This document shows, piece after piece, positions 6,760 to 11,947 of a stretch of 11,947 bases of DNA (positions are counted from its first letter, which is position 1; every line of letters starts with the position of its first letter). Source of the stretch: Scandinavium sp051650185 (GTDB lineage: Bacteria > Pseudomonadota > Gammaproteobacteria > Enterobacterales > Enterobacteriaceae). The notes under the pieces were generated by a model. That model was not told where the DNA came from. It saw nothing but the letters and a program-made list of their open reading frames with translations, and made no database searches. A program made the position numbers and the translations under genes. Location of the stretch: contig NZ_JBOFIN010000095.1 of NCBI RefSeq assembly GCF_051650185.1, positions 1-11,947 on the forward strand, read 5' to 3'.

Positions 6760-7848
6760 ATGCAAAGTACTCCGGTGTCTGAATTCTGCCTGCGGCATCT
6801 GGCTCGCCTGACCTGGCCGGGCCTGCTGCTGCTTTTTCTTTGCCACTACAGCATTTGCTATCTGGTGCTGCGCTGGCTGCATGAGAGCCAGCTGACGACG
6901 CCGCTCAGCACGTTTATTTATTACTGCTCGGTCGTCGGATCGTCGCTGGGGTTTGGGGATCTCAGCCCGAACAGCGAAGCGGGCAGGCTGTTTACGGGGC
7001 TGTGGCAAATTCCGGTGGGGGTCGTGCTGTTTGGCACGCTGTTAGGGAAGGTGGTGAATGCGGTCAGAGGGGCTTTTACAAAAGGACGCAAAGGCATGGG
7101 GAATTTCAGCTACCTGAGAAATCATCTGCTGCTGGTGGGGTGGCGCAGCCAGCAAACCGAAAAGATGCTCTCTTTGTTGTTGTTTGATAAGAAGCGTACG
7201 TTCGGTCGGGTTCTGCTTTGCGCGCAGAATGAGTTGCTGCACCATCCTGCGCCTGACGTTCAGGGAGTCGATTTTATCCGGGTCAGCAATTTTAATGCGC
7301 CGGAAGAGCAGCAGCGAATCGGACTCGGGCACTGTAGCCGAATCATTATTTTCGCCCCGACGGACGAACAAACATTCACTATCGCATTGTCTCTTGCTGA
7401 GAACGTGCCAGAAAGCTGCCATATGGTGGTTTATCTTGAGGATGAGCGTTATGCCACACTGCTCAGCCAATACTGTCCTGAGATAGAGGTGGTCAGAAAT
7501 CTTTCTGCTGAACAACTGACGCATTCCGCGATGGAGCCAGGCTCTTCCCATTCCATAACTTCAATGCTCAATCCGATGATTGGTGACACTGGCTGTGTGG
7601 TTGACGTGCCGAAAGGTATAACGCCCGTGAAATACGGTGCGATGATGCAATACCTGAAAATTCGTCACAATGCGACGCTGCTGGGGGTTAGCCGCTCCCG
7701 GAATGGCCGTAATCTTGAATTGAATCCGGATATTAACACCCTAATCGTAGGGGGGATGTGGCTGCATATGATCAGTAACGGGCCGCTTCAGCCCAGGGCT
7801 GTCGAGTGGGCTGACATCGCAGCAATACCGGAATTTACACTGCGCTAA
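6760..7848 (+). CDS. Two-helix potassium-channel-like protein with RCK-like cytoplasmic region
   Basis: The 362-residue protein has the layout of a minimal potassium channel. A first membrane helix (about 18-40) is followed by a re-entrant pore segment with a filter-like SSLGFGDLSP (61-70; GFGD in place of GYGD), then a second membrane helix (about 76-100). From about 122 a Rossmann-like RCK/TrkA-N domain begins with LLLVGWRSQQTEKML, in which the usual GxGxxG nucleotide loop is replaced. A further domain follows from about 250. Known relatives of this layout pass K+ through a tetrameric inner-membrane pore gated by cytoplasmic ligands; selectivity and ligand here are inferred. ATG at 6760 has only a weak upstream GAAAG. 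It is divergent from the transporter and followed, 83 bases on, by aidB, which has its own promoter-like signal. E. coli K-12 lacks it at this locus. Confidence 0.85.
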   Translation: MQSTPVSEFCLRHLARLTWPGLLLLFLCHYSICYLVLRWLHESQLTTPLSTFIYYCSVVGSSLGFGDLSPNSEAGRLFTGLWQIPVGVVLFGTLLGKVVNAVRGAFTKGRKGMGNFSYLRNHLLLVGWRSQQTEKMLSLLLFDKKRTFGRVLLCAQNELLHHPAPDVQGVDFIRVSNFNAPEEQQRIGLGHCSRIIIFAPTDEQTFTIALSLAENVPESCHMVVYLEDERYATLLSQYCPEIEVVRNLSAEQLTHSAMEPGSSHSITSMLNPMIGDTGCVVDVPKGITPVKYGAMMQYLKIRHNATLLGVSRSRNGRNLELNPDINTLIVGGMWLHMISNGPLQPRAVEWADIAAIPEFTLR

Positions 7849-7892
7849 GGTCACGTTTTCTGCCTTTCCTTTCGCGTGAATGAAGGTGACTG

Positions 7893-7902
7893 ACCATACT
7901 TA
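7893..7902 (+). promoter_or_regulatory. Candidate sigma-S-like -10 for aidB
   Basis: ACCATACTTA at 7893-7902 closely resembles the sigma-S extended -10 consensus (CTAYRCTTAA), while the hexamer 17 bases upstream (TCGCGT, 7872-7877) is not a sigma70 -35. In E. coli aidB is transcribed with RpoS and activated by methylated Ada. I could not recognise an Ada box with confidence. Confidence 0.45.
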
Positions 7903-7931
7903 CGGCTAACGCCGATAAGGAGGGATGCACC

Positions 7932-9554
7932 TTGGAATGGCAGACTCATACCGTATTCAATCAGCCCCAGCCTCTGAACAACAGCAATCTGTTTCTGTCG
8001 GATTCGGCATTGCGGGAAGCCGTATCTCGCGAAGGCGCAGGATGGGACAGTGATTTACTGGCAAGTATTGGTCAGCAGCTGGGCACGGCGGAATCGCTGG
8101 AGCTGGGGCGGCTGGCTAACGTGAATCCACCCGAGCTACTGCGCTATGACGCTACTGGCGAACGGCTTGACGATGTGCGCTTTCATCCGGCCTGGCATTT
8201 GCTGATGCAAGGGCTGTGTGCCAATCGTGTACACAATCTGGCATGGGAAGACGACGCTCGTGAGGGCGCATTTGTGGCTCGTGCTGCGCGTTTTGTTCTG
8301 CACGCCCAGGTTGAAGCAGGCACGCTCTGCCCGATAACCATGACGTTTGCCGCCACGCCGTTACTCCAGCAACTCCTCCCCAGGCCCTTTGCCGACTGGC
8401 TGACGCCGCTGATGAGCGATCGCTATGATGCCCATTTACTGCCAGGCAGCCAAAAGCGGGGTCTGTTAATTGGCATGGGCATGACCGAGAAACAGGGTGG
8501 GTCAGATGTGCTCAGTAACACTACGCGAGCCGAGAAGATTGACGGCTCGATGTATCGCCTGATCGGGCATAAATGGTTTTTCTCTGTGCCACAAAGTGAC
8601 GCACATCTGGTGCTGGCGCAGGCCAAAGGGGGGCTCTCCTGTTTCTTCCTGCCGCGCTTCCTGCCTGACGGGCAACGCAATGCGGTGCGCCTGGAGCGGT
8701 TAAAGGACAAACTTGGCAATCGCTCAAATGCCAGCAGCGAAGCCGAGTTCACCGATGCGACAGGCTGGCTGCTGGGCGAAGAAGGGGAGGGCATCCGCCT
8801 GATCCTGAAAATGGGCGGGCTGACTCGTTTTGACTGCGCTTTGGGCAGTCACGGGTTAATGCGCAGGGCGCTTTCCGTTGCGCTGTATCATGCCCATCAA
8901 CGCCAGGTATTCGGCAAAACCCTGATCAATCAGCCTTTAATGCGTCAGGTTCTCGCCCGTATGGCTTTACAGCTCGAAGGCCAAACGGCCTTTCTGTTCC
9001 GGCTGGCGCGTGCGCTGGGCAATCGGGTCTCCCCTGAAGAGATGATCCTGGCCAGATTGTTTACTCCCGTCGCCAAATTCGCGGTCTGCAAAGCGGGCAT
9101 CCCCTTCGTGGCTGAAGCCATGGAGGTGCTGGGGGGGCCCGGATACTGTGAGGATAACGAACTGCCGCGCCTTTACCGCGAAATGCCGGTGAACAGCATC
9201 TGGGAAGGCTCAGGCAATATTATGTGCCTCGATGTCCTGCGCGTGCTGACAAAACAGCCGGGCGCGCTGGAGGTGCTAAGCACAGAGTGTAACGAGGTTA
9301 AGGGGCAGGACAGGCATTTCGATCGAGCCTGGCGTCAGCTCCAGCAGCGATTACGTAAACCGGATGAGGCGCAGGGGCGTGAAATTGCTCAACAGCTCTC
9401 TCTGTTGGGAAGCGGTGCGCAAATGCTGAAGTCTGCCTCGCCAACCCTCGCTCAGGCGTGGTGTCGAATGATGCTGGATACGCGTGGGGGTGTGTTGCTC
9501 AGTGAACAAACTCAGGATGATTTGCTGCTGCGCGCGACAGGCGGTGTTGGATAA
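7932..9554 (+). CDS. aidB: AidB, alkylation-response acyl-CoA dehydrogenase-like flavoprotein
   Basis: AidB is a cytosolic FAD protein of the acyl-CoA dehydrogenase superfamily, induced by alkylating agents as part of the Ada response. It binds DNA and is thought to protect promoters or destroy alkylating agents. The 540 residues align along the full E. coli protein. Visible are TMTFAATPLL, GMGMTEKQGGSD (181-192), HKWFFSVPQSDAH, the catalytic-position glutamate E425 in NSIWEGSGN, R437 and a basic C-terminal DNA-binding part (about 441-540). The start appears to be TTG at 7932, followed by EWQTHTVFNQP, where E. coli reads MHWQTHTVFNQP. A strong AAGGAGG (7917-7923) sits 8 bases before it. An ATG-CAC at 7925 is in another frame. 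The gene ends at a hairpin terminator, convergent with yjfN. Confidence 0.95.
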   Translation: MEWQTHTVFNQPQPLNNSNLFLSDSALREAVSREGAGWDSDLLASIGQQLGTAESLELGRLANVNPPELLRYDATGERLDDVRFHPAWHLLMQGLCANRVHNLAWEDDAREGAFVARAARFVLHAQVEAGTLCPITMTFAATPLLQQLLPRPFADWLTPLMSDRYDAHLLPGSQKRGLLIGMGMTEKQGGSDVLSNTTRAEKIDGSMYRLIGHKWFFSVPQSDAHLVLAQAKGGLSCFFLPRFLPDGQRNAVRLERLKDKLGNRSNASSEAEFTDATGWLLGEEGEGIRLILKMGGLTRFDCALGSHGLMRRALSVALYHAHQRQVFGKTLINQPLMRQVLARMALQLEGQTAFLFRLARALGNRVSPEEMILARLFTPVAKFAVCKAGIPFVAEAMEVLGGPGYCEDNELPRLYREMPVNSIWEGSGNIMCLDVLRVLTKQPGALEVLSTECNEVKGQDRHFDRAWRQLQQRLRKPDEAQGREIAQQLSLLGSGAQMLKSASPTLAQAWCRMMLDTRGGVLLSEQTQDDLLLRATGGVG

Positions 9555-9561
9555 TGTGCTT

Positions 9562-9587
9562 GGGCAGGCGGTGAGGGCCTGCCCTTT
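9562..9587 (+). terminator. Rho-independent terminator of aidB
   Basis: An 8-bp perfect stem, GGGCAGGC (9562-9569) with GCCTGCCC (9577-9584), a 7-base loop and a short TTT. It starts 7 bases after the aidB stop and lies between the converging ends of aidB and yjfN. The T-run is short, so termination may be partial. Confidence 0.75.
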
Positions 9588-9590
9588 GCC

Positions 9591-9851
9591 TCAGGCATAC
9601 AGAATCGCCTGCACCCGCCAGTTGTCGGGATGCTGCTCCTCATACATCTGAATAATGCGGTACCAGGAAGCCCCCTGCTCATCTGCTTTGAGAGCAATAA
9701 CGTGCTCGACATCCTGCAGGCTGCCTTCAATGTTATTGACGGAAATCAGGCCGATTTCATTCAATCCGGTCACGCAATCGGCGCTGGCAAACTCCGCGGA
9801 CTGAGCCGTGGTTCTTGAAAATCCAGGTAAGAAAGCAAAGGCATTTTTCAT
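9591..9851 (-). CDS. yjfN: YjfN, small DUF1471 (YhcN/BhsA-family) protein, reported DegP activator
   Basis: YjfN is a small exported protein of the DUF1471 family; the E. coli homologue is described as an activator of the periplasmic protease DegP. The conserved part is almost identical to E. coli: AQSAEFASADCVTGLNEIG, ISVNNI, DVEHVIALKADEQGASWYRI, MYEEQHPDNWRVQAILYA. I prefer ATG at 9851 (86 codons, MKNAFAFLPGF) because GGAG lies 9 bases upstream. ATG at 9866 would give 91 codons, matching the length I recall for E. coli, but begins MELTT with an acidic residue and a poor ribosome binding site. The N-terminus is an odd signal peptide: only about eight hydrophobic residues before SRTTAQSA. 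One cysteine (C26) is present. It shares strand and family with bsmA, 145 bases upstream. Confidence 0.9.
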   Translation of the reverse strand: MKNAFAFLPGFSRTTAQSAEFASADCVTGLNEIGLISVNNIEGSLQDVEHVIALKADEQGASWYRIIQMYEEQHPDNWRVQAILYA

Positions 9852-9926
9852 CGTCGTCAGCTCCATTTCACGTAACCCGTGGGTAATCCGGGCATTCCAT
9901 CGCAGACGTGCATCCTTCCAAACAGC

Positions 9927-9936
9927 ATGACGTCAT
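9927..9936. promoter_or_regulatory. Perfect 10-bp palindrome upstream of yjfN
   Basis: ATGACGTCAT is its own complement and lies in the 145-bp gap between bsmA and yjfN, 75 bases upstream of the preferred yjfN start. Its place fits an operator for yjfN, but a single 10-bp palindrome is weak evidence and I know no enterobacterial regulator tied to it here. Confidence 0.25.
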
Positions 9937-9996
9937 TGTGCACAGAGAAACGTGAACGGCTGAAAAGCAATGTAAAGCTGGCTAAATAACGATCGC

Positions 9997-10308
9997 CTAG
10001 GGTTTGCGATACAAAATGGCCTGCGAATACCATTGCCCCGGCACGACGGTGTCATCAACCATGACGACGACGTAGTAGTCTGCTTTGGCGGCTATCACTT
10101 TTTCCTTGAGAGCGGCCTCGACATCCATCGGCGAACCATATACCAGCGCGCTGGCGGTGCCTATTTTTTGCAGGCCTTCCGTTTGATTCCGCTTAATTTC
10201 CTGCGGATGACTGGTCAGCGGCGGCGGTGCTTCAGGTGTACCCTGAAGAACCGTGCAACCACTCAGTAACACCGCCAGCAGCAGTGGCGCAAAACGTCGC
10301 ATAGCCAT
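9997..10308 (-). CDS. bsmA: BsmA (YjfO), DUF1471 biofilm/stress lipoprotein
   Basis: BsmA is a small lipoprotein linked in E. coli to biofilm formation and peroxide/acid stress. The preferred start is ATG at 10308 (MAMRRFAP, 103 codons), with AGGA 8 bases upstream; a start at 10329 would add seven residues lacking support. A lipoprotein signal peptide is clear: MAMRR, a hydrophobic core and the lipobox LLSGC, with C18 as the lipidated cysteine. The +2 residue is T, so outer-membrane sorting is expected. A proline-rich linker (about 25-35) leads to a DUF1471 domain (about 45-103) with KIGTASALVYGSP, AAKADYYVVVMV and GQWYSQAILYRK, the last resembling the ends of YjfN and YjfY. No clear terminator follows. 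It is divergent from yjfP. Confidence 0.93.
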   Translation of the reverse strand: MAMRRFAPLLLAVLLSGCTVLQGTPEAPPPLTSHPQEIKRNQTEGLQKIGTASALVYGSPMDVEAALKEKVIAAKADYYVVVMVDDTVVPGQWYSQAILYRKP

Positions 10309-10326
10309 ATCCCGTTTCCTGTTAAT

Positions 10327-10337
10327 CATTAGTGTAG
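10327..10337 (-). promoter_or_regulatory. Candidate sigma-S-like -10 for bsmA
   Basis: On the minus strand the sequence reads ACTACACTAAT, close to the sigma-S extended -10 (CTAYRCTTAA). The hexamer TACACT corresponds to 10331-10336. No sigma70-like -35 is seen 16-18 bases upstream. Transcription from here would leave a leader of about 16 bases before the ATG at 10308, short but containing the ribosome binding site. Confidence 0.4.
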
Positions 10338-10386
10338 TGATGAATTGATTTGCCTTTGGGGGAATGTTCCCGAACTGTTAGCTCTC

Positions 10387-10412
10387 GCGCTTTTTTCAAA
10401 TGAAAAAAGCGC
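10387..10412. repeat. 26-bp perfect inverted repeat between bsmA and yjfP
   Basis: GCGCTTTTTTCA (10387-10398) and TGAAAAAAGCGC (10401-10412) are exact complements across AA. The element lies between two divergent genes, so it is not a normal 3'-end terminator. It could be a cruciform-prone operator, a terminator-like brake in the yjfP leader, or a protein-binding site shared by both genes. Confidence 0.75.
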
Positions 10413-10426
10413 AAAAGCGTAATCCA

Positions 10427-10453
10427 CCTCTCAACATTAGCAGGCCTGAGAGG
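10427..10453 (+). repeat. Stem-loop in the presumed yjfP leader
   Basis: CCTCTCA (10427-10433) pairs with TGAGAGG (10447-10453) around a 13-base loop. It lies 63-89 bases upstream of the yjfP start codon and could form in its leader RNA. No known riboswitch pattern is recognised. Confidence 0.4.
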
Positions 10454-10515
10454 CGCGATAAACTTGCACCTGCCACAGCCGCATGTCATACCAGCATAAA
10501 AGAAGGAGACGGCGA

Positions 10516-11229
10516 ATGATTGAACTTGAAATGCGCAACCTGGCGGGCAGTGAAGTTTTGCACGCATATCCAAAGGTGGCGGCAACTTCCGCTTTACCCT
10601 GCATCGTGTTTTATCATGGTTTTACTTCGTCAAAAGTGGTCTACAGCTACTTTGCTGTCGCGTTGGCGCAGGCCGGGTTCAGGGTCATTATGCCCGATGC
10701 GCTCGATCATGGTTCACGGTTTGAAGGCGATGCGGCGCAAAGGTTACAGCGCTTTTGGCCTATCCTGCTTAATAGCATTGAGGCGTTTCCCGCACTACGG
10801 GAGGCGATCATTTCTGAAGGCTGGTTAGCGAATGAACGGTTAGCCGTGGCGGGTGCTTCGATGGGGGGGATGGTCGCATTGGGTATTGTAACGCACCATT
10901 CGGAAGTCAAATGCGTTGCGAGCCTGATGGGATCAGGCTATTTCTCCTCGCTTTCCCAAACGCTTTTCCCTTCACCGGATTTCCCGCAGGCGCTGCATCA
11001 GTGGGACGTTGGCCAGAACCTGGCAGCTCTGGCTACGCGCCCCTTGTTCTTGTGGCATGGCGAAGAGGATGACGTGGTGCCTGCGATAGAGTCGTTTCGT
11101 TTGCAGCAGGCATTACAGCAACAGGGAATGGACAACAATCTGACCAGCCAGTGGCAGGCAGGTGTTAAGCATCGCATCACCCCGGAGGCGCTTGACGCTG
11201 CGGTGAGTTTTTTTCAGGGGCATTTGTGA
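10516..11229 (+). CDS. yjfP: YjfP, alpha/beta-hydrolase esterase
   Basis: YjfP is a cytosolic alpha/beta-hydrolase of the dienelactone-hydrolase-like type; the E. coli enzyme has carboxylesterase activity, natural substrate unknown. The start at 10516 (MIELEMRNL) follows AGGAGAC (10504-10510). An in-frame ATG at 10483 would translate the ribosome binding site as an arginine run and is rejected. In 237 residues the fold marks are plain: the oxyanion-region HGFTSS (34-39), the nucleophile elbow GASMGG with S115, the acidic member in HGEEDDVVP (D185 or D186) and the histidine H219 in VKHRITPE. It appears about 12 residues shorter than E. coli YjfP, in the lid-like region after TLFPSPDF. It lies among the DUF1471 genes and converges on yjfY. 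Confidence 0.93.
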   Translation: MIELEMRNLAGSEVLHAYPKVAATSALPCIVFYHGFTSSKVVYSYFAVALAQAGFRVIMPDALDHGSRFEGDAAQRLQRFWPILLNSIEAFPALREAIISEGWLANERLAVAGASMGGMVALGIVTHHSEVKCVASLMGSGYFSSLSQTLFPSPDFPQALHQWDVGQNLAALATRPLFLWHGEEDDVVPAIESFRLQQALQQQGMDNNLTSQWQAGVKHRITPEALDAAVSFFQGHL

Positions 11230-11233
11230 CGCC

Positions 11234-11261
11234 AAAAAAAAAGCCCCCGGAGTCCGGGGGC
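11234..11261 (-). terminator. Rho-independent terminator of yjfY
   Basis: On the minus strand GCCCCCGG and CCGGGGGC (11254-11261 and 11243-11250) pair across a 3-base loop and run into nine T residues (complement of A 11234-11242). This is a strong terminator for yjfY. On the plus strand the hairpin lacks a T-run, so it is at most a weak end for yjfP, whose stop codon lies 5 bases before it. Confidence 0.9.
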
Positions 11262-11304
11262 AGGGTTCAACTAAGACAAAGTGCGTTTTTGTGTTGTCCT
11301 GGTG

Positions 11305-11580
11305 CTAGCGGTAAACGTCAGCGCTGGCATGAATCAAGCCATTGCTGCCGGGTTCATGGAGAAGAATTGGGTGATAGTATCTGGCGCCGCGCGCGTCACT
11401 CTCTTCACTCAAGGCTTGATCTGCTTCGCTTTCGGTGGCGATGTTATGGTTGATATAGATAACGCCTAAGCTCTGCACATCGTCCATATTTCTGGCCTGT
11501 CGGCCGTCTATCTTGATGGCTGCCATCGCGTTTGCACTGAGCAAAACCGCAGCCATTACGGCGATTGCGATGTTTTTCAT
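11305..11580 (-). CDS. yjfY: YjfY, small secreted DUF1471 protein
   Basis: YjfY is a 91-residue periplasmic or surface protein of the DUF1471 family with no settled function. The ATG at 11580 is chosen because GGAG lies 8 bases upstream and the length matches the E. coli protein; a GTG nine bases earlier overlaps that site. A classical signal peptide (MKNIAIAVMAAVLLSANAMA, predicted cut before AIKIDG) precedes a mature part with QARNMDDVQSLGVIYINHN, ATESEADQAL, GARYYHPILL and a C-terminal HASADVYR, very like E. coli. The SLGVIYI and final ADVYR segments mark the DUF1471 fold. It is the third family member within 2 kb, transcribed toward a strong terminator shared in space with the yjfP end and divergent from rpsF. 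Confidence 0.93.
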   Translation of the reverse strand: MKNIAIAVMAAVLLSANAMAAIKIDGRQARNMDDVQSLGVIYINHNIATESEADQALSEESDARGARYYHPILLHEPGSNGLIHASADVYR

Positions 11581-11790
11581 GATAGTCACTCCATACAGCC
11601 TGCTGTGTTTAGGTGGGGCTCCTTCTGCGTCCAGATGGGGTCTGATTTAAGTGTAATCGTTACCCTTAGATCCTTAAGCGACCATTTCTGATGCAGTTGT
11701 TCAAAAAAATGGCGCATTCCGTGTTGATTAATTTTAAGCCACTGAGCCAGCGAAGCTTTGCGCTTAGTGCGAATTATTTGCGCAATCACC

Positions 11791-11819
11791 TTGAGTTTCC
11801 TGGGTAGCGCAAGTATGAT
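11791..11819 (+). promoter_or_regulatory. Sigma70 promoter of the rpsF operon
   Basis: TTGAGT (11791-11796) and TATGAT (11814-11819) are separated by exactly 17 bases, each matching the consensus at most positions. Start of transcription is expected near 11826, giving a leader of about 93 bases before rpsF, fitting a highly expressed ribosomal protein operon. Confidence 0.8.
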
Positions 11820-11858
11820 TACGCGTCAATTTTTCAGCCGCCCTTTAACACGTTCCTT

Positions 11859-11893
11859 GCCTCCATGGGCCGCGGCTGACCCAGACAGGAGGC
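11859..11893 (+). promoter_or_regulatory. S6:S18-type autoregulatory leader hairpin
   Basis: In the rpsF leader GCCTCC (11859-11864) pairs with GGAGGC (11888-11893), and inside it TGGG (11866-11869) pairs with CCCA (11880-11883), leaving an unpaired 3'-side GACA and a loop with CCGCGG. Known leaders of rpsF operons carry a hairpin with an exposed CCG, bound by the S6:S18 complex for feedback control. Position and shape match that element; binding is inferred. Confidence 0.65.
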
Positions 11894-11918
11894 TGAATAA
11901 TCCGTAAGGAGCAATTCG

Positions 11919-11947
11919 ATGCGTCATTACGAAATCGTTTTTATGGT
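11919..11947 (+). CDS. rpsF: 30S ribosomal protein bS6, first codons only
   Basis: Only nine full codons are present before the window ends, reading MRHYEIVFM as in E. coli bS6, which binds 16S rRNA with bS18 in the 30S platform. The ATG at 11919 follows AAGGAG (11906-11911) at 7 bases. The strong promoter and S6:S18-like leader upstream support the call. In E. coli the operon continues with priB, rpsR and rplI. Confidence 0.92.

Larger units (their letters stand above)
11581..11918. other. Divergent intergenic region between yjfY and rpsF
   Basis: This 338-bp gap contains the rpsF promoter and structured leader on its right side and the yjfY ribosome binding site on its left. On the minus strand a 67-codon frame from GTG 11789 to 11586 is of doubtful reality. 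The direct repeat TTTGCGC (11757-11763 and 11777-11783, 20 bases apart) sits just upstream of the rpsF -35. No well-formed yjfY promoter is seen; TACACT within GATTACACTTAAAT on the minus strand is the best -10 candidate. Confidence 0.6.

Noticed and set aside
6749..6760. Three-codon mini-frame ATG-AAA-GCC-TGA overlapping the channel start codon
   Set aside because: It could couple translation through TGATG, but so short a frame with no strong ribosome binding site is easily due to chance.
6583..7008. Minus-strand frame between the transporter and channel genes
   Set aside because: More than half of it is antisense to the membrane domain of the channel gene, and it is a hydrophilic arginine/glutamine-rich product without a ribosome binding site.
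10483..10515. N-terminal extension of YjfP (MSYQHKRRRRR)
   Set aside because: The arginine run is simply the translated ribosome binding site; the ATG at 10516 has ideal spacing and matches E. coli.

Overview
The window comes from a member of the Enterobacteriaceae, most like the Enterobacter/Lelliottia group. The translated proteins match E. coli K-12 PurA, NsrR, RNase R, RlmB, AidB, YjfN, BsmA, YjfP, YjfY and the start of ribosomal protein bS6 from end to end, as judged from memory of those proteins. Gene order follows the E. coli purA-to-rpsF segment. REP elements and a GC-rich enterobacterial intergenic repeat are present.

Left part (1-5152, all + strand): the 3' 88% of purA with its terminator, then nsrR-rnr-rlmB. 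This set combines a nitric-oxide-sensing repressor, a 3'-5' exoribonuclease and a 23S rRNA methyltransferase. A tandem pair of hairpin repeats lies between rnr and rlmB, and an inverted pair of REP elements (BIME) follows rlmB.

Middle part (5161-7848): this is where the window departs from E. coli. E. coli K-12 carries the yjfI-J-K-L-M-yjfC block between rlmB and aidB. Here there is instead a minus-strand MFS transporter of the metabolite:H+ symporter type and a divergent plus-strand two-helix potassium-channel-like protein with a cytoplasmic RCK-like region. They share a 306-bp intergenic region with a strongly AT-rich, multiply palindromic core.

Right part (7932-11947): aidB (alkylation/stress flavoprotein, apparently with a TTG start), then a cluster of three small exported DUF1471 (YhcN/BhsA-like) proteins on the minus strand (yjfN, bsmA, yjfY). 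The plus-strand alpha/beta-hydrolase gene yjfP lies between the last two. Candidate sigma-S-like -10 elements precede aidB and bsmA, which suits a stationary-phase/envelope-stress theme. The window ends in the first codons of rpsF, with a clear sigma70 promoter and a leader hairpin resembling the S6:S18 autoregulatory RNA element.

I see no CRISPR array, insertion sequence, prophage, tRNA or rRNA. Most of the window is conserved core genome. The accessory content is the transporter/channel pair. I do not see a clearly undescribed multi-gene system; the strongest leads are the channel/transporter replacement locus and its intergenic region.
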